Assembly: GCA_946887155.1 (NCBI GenBank)
Contig: CAMPKM010000045.1
Coordinates: 1 to 12,816, forward strand
DNA from: an uncultured Gemmatimonadota bacterium
GTDB lineage: Bacteria > Gemmatimonadota > Gemmatimonadetes > Gemmatimonadales > Gemmatimonadaceae
DNA length: 12,816 nt
Reading direction: 5' to 3'
Shown: positions 7,419 through 12,816 of the stretch, piece after piece
Numbering within the stretch: the first letter of the stretch is position 1
How the letters are laid out: every line of letters begins with the position of its first letter
Notes under the pieces: model-generated
Seen by the model: only the letters and a program-made list of their open reading frames with translations
Database searches by the model: none
Told to the model about the DNA's origin: nothing
Program-made: the position numbers and the translations under genes

Positions 7419-8966
7419 ATGCGCATAATCGTTCTGGGTGCAGGACCGACGGGACTCAGCGCGGCCTGGCGCCTCCAGGAGCATGACCACCACGACTGGT
7501 TGCTTCTCGAGGCGTCGGACCGTGCCGGTGGCCTGTCGATGTCCGTTCGTGACGCCGCCGGCTTTACCTGGGACCTTGGCGGTCACGTCCTGTTCTCGCA
7601 CTGGAAGTACTTCGATCAGTTGCTGGAACGGGCGTTAGGCAGCCAGTGGGTCGAGCACCAGCGGGAAGCCTGGGTGTGGATGCGGGAGCGATGGATACCG
7701 TATCCGTTCCAGAACAACATCTGGCGCCTTCCCGCCGAGGAGCTGGTCGATTGCCTCGCGGGGCTCGTGGATGTGCATCGCGCGCCCCCGAACGGTCGCC
7801 CGGCCCATTTCGCGGAGTGGCTCGAGCGATCCTTCGGCGCCGGCCTGTGTCGCACGTTCATGTACCCCTACAACTACAAGGTGTGGGCATATCCACCGTC
7901 GCACCTTGGTGTCGGCTGGATGGGCGAACGGGTCGCTCCCGTCGACCTCGCCCGTATCCTCGCCAACCTCGTCACGCAGAAGGACGACGTCGGCTGGGGA
8001 CCTAACGCGACCTTCCGGTTTCCCCTTCGCGGAGGCACCGGCGCCATCTGGTCGTCGCTCGCCGCCCAGTTGCCCTATGAGCGGCTCAGGTTCTCCACCC
8101 GCGTGACGCACATCAACACGTCGGCCAAATACGTCGTCTGCGACGATGGCACGTCGTTCCGGTATGACCGTCTCATCTCGACGATCCCGCTCGACCGGTT
8201 GCTGATGTCGCTGGATGACGCGCCGCAGCTCTCCAGGCGGGCGCCTGAGTTCGTGCACTCCTCCAGTCACATCGTCGGCATCGGACTCGGTGGTGCCACA
8301 CCGCCCGACCTGGCGACCAAGTGCTGGATGTATTTCCCCGAGGAGGACACGCCGTTCTATCGCGTGACGGCGTTCAGCAACTATTCGCCATACAATGTCC
8401 CGAACCCCGGTCGCCAGTGGTCGCTGATGGCCGAGGTGAGCGAATCGCCCGACAAGCCCGTCAACGCCGAACGGGTCGTGGACGACGTGGTCGCCGGATT
8501 CAGGAAAGTCGGCTTCATCGATGAGCGCACGCCGATCCTCACTCGTTTTCACCGGCGCCTCGAATACGGCTATCCAACACCCTGGCGCGGTCGCGATCAG
8601 GTGCTCGATGCCGTGCTCCCTGCGCTCGAAGAGCGGGATATCCTGAGCCGCGGCCGATTCGGTGCCTGGCGATACGAAGTATCCAACCAGGATCACTCGT
8701 GCCTGCAGGGCGTCGAGGCCGTCGATCACGTGCTCCTGCGCACGGCCGAGCGAACGGTTACTGGTGTCATGGGCATCGAGCCGCCGGAACTGCCTGCGCC
8801 CGATCCACGCCTGAACGGGAAGCGAACGTCGCCCCAGCCGGTCCCCTATGGCGTCCCCCCACGCTCCTCCCCGGAGTCCACAGCGACCTGCGCGCCGAAG
8901 GATGAATTGGTGAGAGATTCGCGTCAATTCGCCCAATCCGCGGAAACTCGCTTCTCCAGTCGTTGA
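7419..8966 (+). CDS. glf: UDP-galactopyranose mutase, eukaryotic-like type
   Basis: A flavoenzyme of 515 residues, predicted to convert UDP-galactopyranose to UDP-galactofuranose through a reduced FAD adduct in the cytoplasm. The FAD loop GAGPTG is at 7-12. The sequence follows the fungal enzyme, as I recall it, more closely than the roughly 370-residue bacterial Glf: GGHVLFSHWKYFD (His56), PYPFQNN (Tyr95, Gln98), PYNYKVWA (Asn152, Trp156), GERV (Arg171), WGPNATFRFP (Asn196), FYRVTAFSNYSPYN (Arg315), YGYPTP (Tyr385) and RYEVSNQDHS (Tyr419). These correspond to the His63, Arg182, Arg327, Tyr419 and Tyr453 of Aspergillus fumigatus UGM, so it should be active. One change is FMYPYN where the fungal protein has FMRPYN. 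The last 60 residues are Pro-rich and variable. The ATG at 7419 has GGGAG 11 bases upstream; a GTG at 7407 is less likely. Confidence 0.9.
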   Translation: MRIIVLGAGPTGLSAAWRLQEHDHHDWLLLEASDRAGGLSMSVRDAAGFTWDLGGHVLFSHWKYFDQLLERALGSQWVEHQREAWVWMRERWIPYPFQNNIWRLPAEELVDCLAGLVDVHRAPPNGRPAHFAEWLERSFGAGLCRTFMYPYNYKVWAYPPSHLGVGWMGERVAPVDLARILANLVTQKDDVGWGPNATFRFPLRGGTGAIWSSLAAQLPYERLRFSTRVTHINTSAKYVVCDDGTSFRYDRLISTIPLDRLLMSLDDAPQLSRRAPEFVHSSSHIVGIGLGGATPPDLATKCWMYFPEEDTPFYRVTAFSNYSPYNVPNPGRQWSLMAEVSESPDKPVNAERVVDDVVAGFRKVGFIDERTPILTRFHRRLEYGYPTPWRGRDQVLDAVLPALEERDILSRGRFGAWRYEVSNQDHSCLQGVEAVDHVLLRTAERTVTGVMGIEPPELPAPDPRLNGKRTSPQPVPYGVPPRSSPESTATCAPKDELVRDSRQFAQSAETRFSSR

Positions 8967-9013
8967 CCCTACCGCGTAAATCCAATCGCATCCGCGGATA
9001 CTGATTAGAGGAA

Positions 9014-9046
9014 GAAAGGCGGGCTTCGATGTGAAGCCCGCCTTTC
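9014..9046. terminator. Bidirectional intrinsic terminator
   Basis: A perfect 14-bp inverted repeat (arms 9014-9027 and 9033-9046, five-base loop GATGT) sits between the convergent mutase (stop 8966) and Big-domain lipoprotein (stop 9070). The GC-rich core GGCGGGC is flanked by AAA on one side and TTT on the other, giving a short T run after the hairpin when read from either strand. It should end both transcripts. Confidence 0.88.
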
Positions 9047-9069
9047 AAACATCCAGGAATGGATTTGCG

Positions 9070-9477
9070 TTACTGGACGACGTAATCGAATGTGACTGGA
9101 TCGACACCGGACACCGTTGCGGTGACGGTCGCGTTCCCTGCTGTCGTGCCTGACGTAAACGTCATGGATGCGACTCCCTGGGCATCCGTCACGCTGGATG
9201 ACGACGCCAGCGTGCCCGTACCCGTGGCCACCGACCAGCTCACCGAACGTCCGGCGATGGGGTCATCGTTCTGGTCGAGCAGCGTGACCGTCATTGGCGA
9301 ACCCGTGGTGCTGACCGCGATCGTCTGGTTATCGCCACTCGTTATGCTGAGGACCGTCGCGACCGGCGGCTCGATCGGATCCTCGTCGTCGTCGTCGCAG
9401 GCAGCGGTGAACATCAGCGACATGGCCATGCCGGCCCCGGCCAGCAGGCGGGTGGTGTTGCGCAGTGCGAATTGCAT
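9070..9477 (-). CDS. Small lipoprotein with a bacterial Ig-like (Big-1-like) domain
   Basis: The 135-residue product starts with a basic stretch and hydrophobic segment ending in FTAAC, making Cys27 the likely lipidated residue. Right after it comes an acidic run (four Asp, Glu, Asp) encoded by tandem GAC codons. Residues about 45-130 form one Ig-like domain with the usual pattern of this group: GDNQTIAVST, VTLLDQNDDPIAGRSVSWSV, TDAQGVASMTFTSG and NATVTATVSG. Such domains are surface stalks or adhesion modules; no catalytic residues are seen. GGAGGA eight bases before the ATG is a strong ribosome site. The gene stands alone, with a hairpin terminator after it and about 240 bases before it. 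The binding partner is unknown. Confidence 0.85.
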   Translation of the reverse strand: MQFALRNTTRLLAGAGMAMSLMFTAACDDDDEDPIEPPVATVLSITSGDNQTIAVSTTGSPMTVTLLDQNDDPIAGRSVSWSVATGTGTLASSSSVTDAQGVASMTFTSGTTAGNATVTATVSGVDPVTFDYVVQ

Positions 9478-9720
9478 CTCGACTCTCCTCCAATGATGAC
9501 GCGGGACGCGCCACGTGGTGCACGCGGGTGCGTTGCGCGTCGCGGTACGGTATGCATTCTATGAACACCGCATCACGGAGGTTCCCTGACGTGCCTAACG
9601 GTTGGGAACGCTCAGGCAACAGGCTCGGCGCGCGCGCAGGTTGTGCGGGCCCGTCGTTACGCACCGTTCGCCAGCATGCTCATGAGGTGTGATGTGAGCG
9701 ACATCACACCGGCACCCCAG
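9478..9720. promoter_or_regulatory. Leader and spacer upstream of the Big-domain lipoprotein
   Basis: This 243-base gap holds the strong GGAGGA site (9486-9491, minus strand), a weak promoter candidate on the minus strand (TAGAAT as -10, about 9559-9564, with GGAACC 18 bases upstream), one GCCTAAC heptamer (9593-9599), and a large palindrome near the phospholipase gene end (9686-9710). I see no gene in it. Confidence 0.4.
9686..9710. repeat. 25-base perfect palindrome containing a CRP-like core
   Basis: GGTGTGATGT (9686-9695) and ACATCACACC (9701-9710) are exact 10-bp inverted arms around a five-base spacer. Offset inside it, 9693-9708 reads TGTGA-N6-TCACA, the consensus core of CRP-family regulator sites. 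It begins 11 bases past the stop of the phospholipase gene (minus strand) and 208 bases upstream of the lipoprotein start. No T run follows on either strand, so it is an untypical terminator; it may be an operator or an mRNA 3'-end hairpin. Confidence 0.6.
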
Positions 9721-10680
9721 TCAGTGCGAAGCCGGCAGTGCGGGTTGCTCTGCTACGGGTGGAAAGAGCGGGCGCGCCAGCTGCGCAGCCATTGGCGTCG
9801 CCAGCGGCGGCAAGACAAAATGCTGCGTGGCCTGCTCGATCAGGGCGTCTTCGCCGCCGGATCGCAACGCCACCCGCCGGATCCGTTTCGCCATCCGGAG
9901 GCGGTCGTGACCGGCCGGATCGAATTTCATCGGGTCTGAAGCGTCGAGCCGCATCAGGAGGTCCATCACGTAGTCGAATGACATCGTGAGGTGATCCGAT
10001 ACCTGGTTGTTGGCGAGGTCCCAGCGACTCCGAACCAGCATCAACTGAAACACGCGCTGCCACGATTCCATGTCCGCGGCGACGACCATTCCCCTGAAAA
10101 TCCGGCGGTTGGTCGGCGTACTGAAGATCGTTGGGCTCAGGATTCGGTCGAGGTGACCGTCGCTCCGGCTGTGGTCGAGAAGGATGAGCTCGCGCGCCCG
10201 TCGCGGCGCCCATTCGCCCAGGTGCGTTTCGAATCGGGTTTCCCAGTAGCTGTGTCCCAGGCCCGTGGTGCTGGACGTGATGGCCAGCTGGTAGGGCACG
10301 AACGCGTTATGCGCGACGACGTCTGCCGCCAGATGGGCGAGATAGCCATACGAAAATGCCTTCAGCGCGTCGTCGCGGGCGCGGTCGAGAATGTCGAATC
10401 CGACGGTCCAGGAATGGGAGTGCCGGCCGACCGCCGCATACTTCTTGGCGATGCTGGTATCGGCCGCTATCGAACCGTAAAGGAAATCGTACGGGAAGGC
10501 CCGAAGCAGGTCCGCAATGCCGGTGGGCAGCATCGAGAGCGACCGCAGGACCGCATCACCAAGATAGACATGCGTTCCAGGCGTCCATGCGAGCGCATCA
10601 GATGGAAACAACGCTATGGCGAGCAGGGCGATGACGAACACCGAAAGCGGCGCGACAAGCCTCGGCGTCGCTCGCGTCAC
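9721..10680 (-). CDS. Zinc-dependent phospholipase C-like secreted protein
   Basis: The 319-residue product has a signal peptide ending SDALA, with cleavage leaving Trp32 as the first mature residue. In the zinc-dependent phospholipase C family the N-terminal Trp is itself a zinc ligand, so this fits well. Other likely ligands in order are His37, Asp74, His87 or His89, then His116/Asp120/His124 in the block AHLAADVVAH, and His143/Glu147 in HSYWE. These follow the His-Asp-His and HxxxE pattern of Bacillus cereus PLC and clostridial alpha-toxin. The C-terminus is Pro-rich and without a recognised domain. It would act outside the inner membrane, perhaps on phospholipid head groups; the substrate is not proven. 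The GTG start overlaps the previous gene's stop by four bases (GTGA, 10677-10680), so it is co-translated with the coiled-coil membrane protein. Confidence 0.82.
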   Translation of the reverse strand: MTRATPRLVAPLSVFVIALLAIALFPSDALAWTPGTHVYLGDAVLRSLSMLPTGIADLLRAFPYDFLYGSIAADTSIAKKYAAVGRHSHSWTVGFDILDRARDDALKAFSYGYLAHLAADVVAHNAFVPYQLAITSSTTGLGHSYWETRFETHLGEWAPRRARELILLDHSRSDGHLDRILSPTIFSTPTNRRIFRGMVVAADMESWQRVFQLMLVRSRWDLANNQVSDHLTMSFDYVMDLLMRLDASDPMKFDPAGHDRLRMAKRIRRVALRSGGEDALIEQATQHFVLPPLATPMAAQLARPLFPPVAEQPALPASH

Positions 10681-11300
10681 GCCGGGTCGACCACTTTGGT
10701 GCGAATGCGCGGGCGCTCGCGGACGTTATCCGCGCGCGTTCGCTCCTCGCGGACGGGTCGTCGTTTCTTCCGCTTCACTCCGCGGCGGCGGGTGTAGAGG
10801 AATGAGCGCTTCAGGGCAGCGGCTCCCAATCTCACGCCTCGTAAGGCAGACGCCGACGACATCACGAATTCCTCGGCTTCTTCCTGCGCGACGCCGACCA
10901 GCGCGTCGAGTCGATCCAGTCTTGCCTCGGCACGACGTACGACGCGACGAACGCCCTTGTGCACATAACGAACCGTGTTGCTGACCGCACCGACCTCGGT
11001 CTTGACGGTTTGCGTAATGCCCCGAACGTCGTCGACGACCTTGCGAACCGATTGCGCGGCTGCGTTGATGTCGCCCGACGATGTCTGCAGGATCCTGGTC
11101 ACCTCGAGGGCGGCCTTTCGCAAGGCGACGAGCTGAAGCAGGAGGCCGCCGAGCAGAATGAGCACCAGGATGGAGACCAGGAACTGCCCGGTCATCGCTA
11201 CCGTTTCGATGAGCCCGCGACTTGCCGGGATCATGACGACGGTATCGCGAACTCCAGCCTGGAGAACCAGCGAAATCCCCAGCGACGTTGCAACGCTCAT
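10677..11300 (-). CDS. Membrane-anchored coiled-coil protein with a basic tail (DUF948-like)
   Basis: The product has 207 residues: a weakly hydrophobic N-terminus, one clear membrane helix at about 38-60 (rich in Leu, Val and Ile), a long helical coiled-coil region at about 62-150 with regular hydrophobic spacing, and a very basic end at about 164-200 (RRRGVKRKKRRP). The layout resembles DUF948-type bacterial membrane proteins, whose job is not known. The basic tail could touch phospholipid or nucleic acid. GGGAG five bases before the ATG is a good ribosome site, and a sigma-70-like promoter lies upstream at 11417-11446. The stop overlaps the start of the phospholipase-like gene, suggesting a joint envelope role. 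The family call is tentative; that it is a real gene is secure. Confidence 0.7.
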   Translation of the reverse strand: MSVATSLGISLVLQAGVRDTVVMIPASRGLIETVAMTGQFLVSILVLILLGGLLLQLVALRKAALEVTRILQTSSGDINAAAQSVRKVVDDVRGITQTVKTEVGAVSNTVRYVHKGVRRVVRRAEARLDRLDALVGVAQEEAEEFVMSSASALRGVRLGAAALKRSFLYTRRRGVKRKKRRPVREERTRADNVRERPRIRTKVVDPA

Positions 11301-11416
11301 GAGAGCTCCCGGCGCCGACGGTTGAAGGACCTGCCGCTCGTCACACTACTACACGCTTGGTCGTCCCGGGGATACCACGATCGGAGTTCGCGTGCTCGCA
11401 TCCCGGTCGGGGTGGC

Positions 11417-11446
11417 ATCGTAACGATTGGAGAAAAGCGAAGTCAA
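11417..11446 (-). promoter_or_regulatory. Sigma-70-like promoter for the membrane protein and phospholipase operon
   Basis: On the minus strand TTGACT (11446-11441) and TACGAT (11422-11417) match the -35 and -10 consensus at five of six and four of six positions, with an 18-base spacer. The transcript would start near 11410 and have a leader of about 110 bases before the ATG at 11300. Confidence 0.55.
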
Positions 11447-11456
11447 GCGATGACTT
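11440..11456. promoter_or_regulatory. Inverted repeat overlapping both divergent -35 boxes
   Basis: AAGTCA (11440-11445) and TGACTT (11451-11456) are perfect 6-bp arms around a five-base spacer. The left arm covers the -35 box of the minus-strand promoter and the right arm touches the -35 box of the murA promoter candidate. One bound regulator could therefore control both directions. The position is striking; the arms are short. Confidence 0.35.
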
Positions 11457-11484
11457 GAAGATACGCTCATCCTCCGGCCATACT
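11455..11484 (+). promoter_or_regulatory. Candidate sigma-70 promoter for murA
   Basis: TTGAAG (11455-11460) and CATACT (11479-11484), spaced by 18 bases, each match consensus at four of six positions. The start of transcription would be near 11491, only about 16 bases before the murA ATG. That short leader fits the lack of any visible ribosome site there. Confidence 0.4.
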
Positions 11485-11506
11485 TAGCGCGCCTGCATCC
11501 CAGCAA

Positions 11507-12793
11507 ATGACATCCATAAAGTACGTGGTCGAGGGCGGCCACTCGCTCTCCGGAGCCATCGAGCCGGCCGGAAACAAGAACGCGGCGCTTCCCATCATTG
11601 CCGCAGCGCTGCTGACCCGCGAACGGGTCACGCTGGAAAATGTCCCGCGGATCCTCGATACCGAGGCTCTCGTCGAACTGGTGCGTTCCGTGGGAGCGTC
11701 AGCGGACTGGACCGGAAACAACACGCTCGTTATCCAGGCCAAGGACCTCAACGCAGGGAAGCTCGATCCTGAATTGTGTGCGCGGATTCGCGCCTCCATC
11801 CTGCTTGCCGGTCCCATGCTGGCGCGCAGCGGCCAGGTCATCCTGCCGCCGCCCGGTGGAGACTTCATCGGTCGCCGCCGGGTCGACACGCACTTTCTCG
11901 CGTTCGAACAGCTGGGTGCGGAATTCTCCGTAACCGATCACTACGAATTCCGCGCGACGAAGCTGAAGGGCGCCGACGTCTTCCTCGACGAACCCTCGGT
12001 GACGGGCACGGAAAACGCCCTGATGGCGGCGGTCGCGGCCGAGGGCACCACCGTGCTTCGCAACGCCGCGAGTGAACCGCACGTCCAGGACCTGGCGAAC
12101 TTCCTGGTCGCGCTGGGTGCGTCGATCGAGGGCATCGGCACCAACACCCTGACGGTGCAGGGTGGAAAGTCGTTAGGCGCGGCGACCCACCGGATCGGGC
12201 CGGATCACATCGAGGTCGGGTCGTTCATCGGTCTGGCGGCCGTGACGGGATCCGAATTGCGCATTACCCGCGCCGGCGTGCAGCATCTCCGGTCGATCCT
12301 CATGGGATTCGATCGCCTCGGCATCGAGTGCGAGATCGAGGGCGAAGACCTCGTGATACCGGCCGAGCAGCCGCGCGAAATCCGGTCCGACCTCGGTGGA
12401 CACGTGCCGAAGCTCGAGGACCAGCCCTGGCCGGCCTTTCCGGCGGACCTGATGTCGATCGCCATCGTGACGGCCACGCAGAGCAAGGGGCTGATCCTCA
12501 TGCACGAGAAGATGTTCGAGTCGCGCATGTTTTTCGTCGACAAGCTCATCGCGATGGGTGCCCGCATCGTTCTCTGCGACCCGCATCGCGCGCTGGTGTC
12601 CGGCCCGTCGTCGCTGCGCGGCGCCCGCGTGGAATCACCCGACATCCGGGCCGGCATGGCAATGCTCCTCGCCGCCCTCGCCGCCGAGGGCACGAGCACG
12701 ATCCACAACGCCCGTCAGATCGAGCGCGGCTACGAGCGCATCGACCAGCGCCTGAACGCGTTAGGCGCGAAGATCCAGCGGATAGTCGAATAG
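11507..12793 (+). CDS. murA: UDP-N-acetylglucosamine 1-carboxyvinyltransferase, Asp active-site variant
   Basis: MurA makes the first committed step of peptidoglycan synthesis, adding enolpyruvate from PEP to UDP-GlcNAc in the cytoplasm. The 428 residues match the usual length of about 420. The N-terminal [10 protein letters not shown] gives Lys24 and Asn25 (Lys22/Asn23 of E. coli). The catalytic loop reads [13 protein letters not shown], so the residue equal to Cys115 is Asp119. The general base is Asp314 in FPADLMS, and DIRAGMA (379-385) and RGYERID (407-413) are the conserved C-terminal motifs. Asp at the Cys position is known from mycobacterial and chlamydial MurA, where the enzyme works and fosfomycin cannot alkylate it; the same is expected here. 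The start is fixed by the family's N-terminus, but no ribosome site precedes it. Two TTA-GGC (Leu-Gly) codon pairs lie in the gene. It is divergent from the membrane operon and I see no terminator in the 23 bases left. Confidence 0.97.
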   Translation: MTSIKYVVEGGHSLSGAIEPAGNKNAALPIIAAALLTRERVTLENVPRILDTEALVELVRSVGASADWTGNNTLVIQAKDLNAGKLDPELCARIRASILLAGPMLARSGQVILPPPGGDFIGRRRVDTHFLAFEQLGAEFSVTDHYEFRATKLKGADVFLDEPSVTGTENALMAAVAAEGTTVLRNAASEPHVQDLANFLVALGASIEGIGTNTLTVQGGKSLGAATHRIGPDHIEVGSFIGLAAVTGSELRITRAGVQHLRSILMGFDRLGIECEIEGEDLVIPAEQPREIRSDLGGHVPKLEDQPWPAFPADLMSIAIVTATQSKGLILMHEKMFESRMFFVDKLIAMGARIVLCDPHRALVSGPSSLRGARVESPDIRAGMAMLLAALAAEGTSTIHNARQIERGYERIDQRLNALGAKIQRIVE

Positions 12794-12816
12794 GGCGGCA
12801 AGCGGGGCACGGGGCA

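Larger units (their letters stand above)
2305..12766. repeat. Dispersed heptamer GTTAGGC, seven copies
   Basis: Exact copies lie at 5213-5219, 7634-7640, 12172-12178 and 12760-12766 on the plus strand and at 2305-2311, 6616-6622 and 9593-9599 on the minus strand; a one-mismatch copy is at 8000-8006. From base composition alone I would expect about one or two. Two copies are intergenic. Inside genes, four of five use the otherwise scarce Leu codon TTA followed by GGC. It is short and dispersed, so it is a sequence word, not an array. Confidence 0.5.

Noticed and set aside
7635..8936. 433-codon open frame on the minus strand opposite the mutase
   Set aside because: A shadow frame of GC-rich coding sequence; the mutase on the plus strand has clear family motifs along the whole length.
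11297..11542. 81-codon minus-strand frame ending with an ATGA overlap on the membrane protein start
   Set aside because: It runs through both candidate promoters and into the murA start, with an Arg/Ser-rich composition and no known motif.
1..12816. tRNA, rRNA, CRISPR, insertion sequence, integrase or attachment sites
   Set aside because: I saw no cloverleaf, direct-repeat array, transposase motif or terminal inverted repeats anywhere in the window.

Overview
This is a 12.8 kb piece of a GC-rich bacterial chromosome. It carries ten protein-coding genes (one cut by the left edge). I see no rRNA, tRNA, CRISPR array, transposase or integrase. Lipoprotein signals, a secreted zinc phospholipase and MurA show a cell wall-bearing bacterium. 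The overall style (Asp-rich lipoproteins with bacterial Ig-like folds, Cys-paired Sel1 repeats, a DUF892 gene) would fit Gemmatimonadota or a similar high-GC Gram-negative, but no marker gene here proves the phylum.

Layout. Positions 1-1156 (minus): a lipoprotein with Cys-paired Sel1 repeats, overlapping by one base the start of an ABC transporter ATPase that runs off the left edge. Positions 1240-6466 (minus): a tight three-gene unit read in the order GH2 glycosidase, GT4-type glycosyltransferase, then a GH1-RmlD fusion; each stop overlaps the next start as TGATG. Positions 6467-6784: a divergent control region. Positions 6785-8966 (plus): a DUF892/YciE-like ferritin-fold protein, then a UDP-galactopyranose mutase closely resembling the fungal type. 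A 14-bp perfect hairpin at 9014-9046 ends this unit and the convergent one facing it. Positions 9070-9477 (minus): a small Big-domain lipoprotein. Positions 9721-11300 (minus): a coiled-coil membrane protein coupled to a secreted zinc-dependent phospholipase C-like protein. A divergent promoter region (11301-11506) separates these from murA (11507-12793, plus).

The centre of interest is the two-armed carbohydrate locus at 1240-8966. The mutase should make UDP-galactofuranose. The glycosyltransferase could use it, and two glycosidases without signal peptides, one fused to an RmlD-type sugar-nucleotide reductase, are translated in lock-step with that glycosyltransferase. The DUF892 gene next to the mutase hints at a stress-linked role. 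Together this looks like an intracellular galactofuranose-related glycan or glycoside pathway; the product is unknown. Other points worth checking are a MurA with Asp in place of the fosfomycin-target Cys, an over-represented GTTAGGC heptamer, and two palindromes placed like operators.
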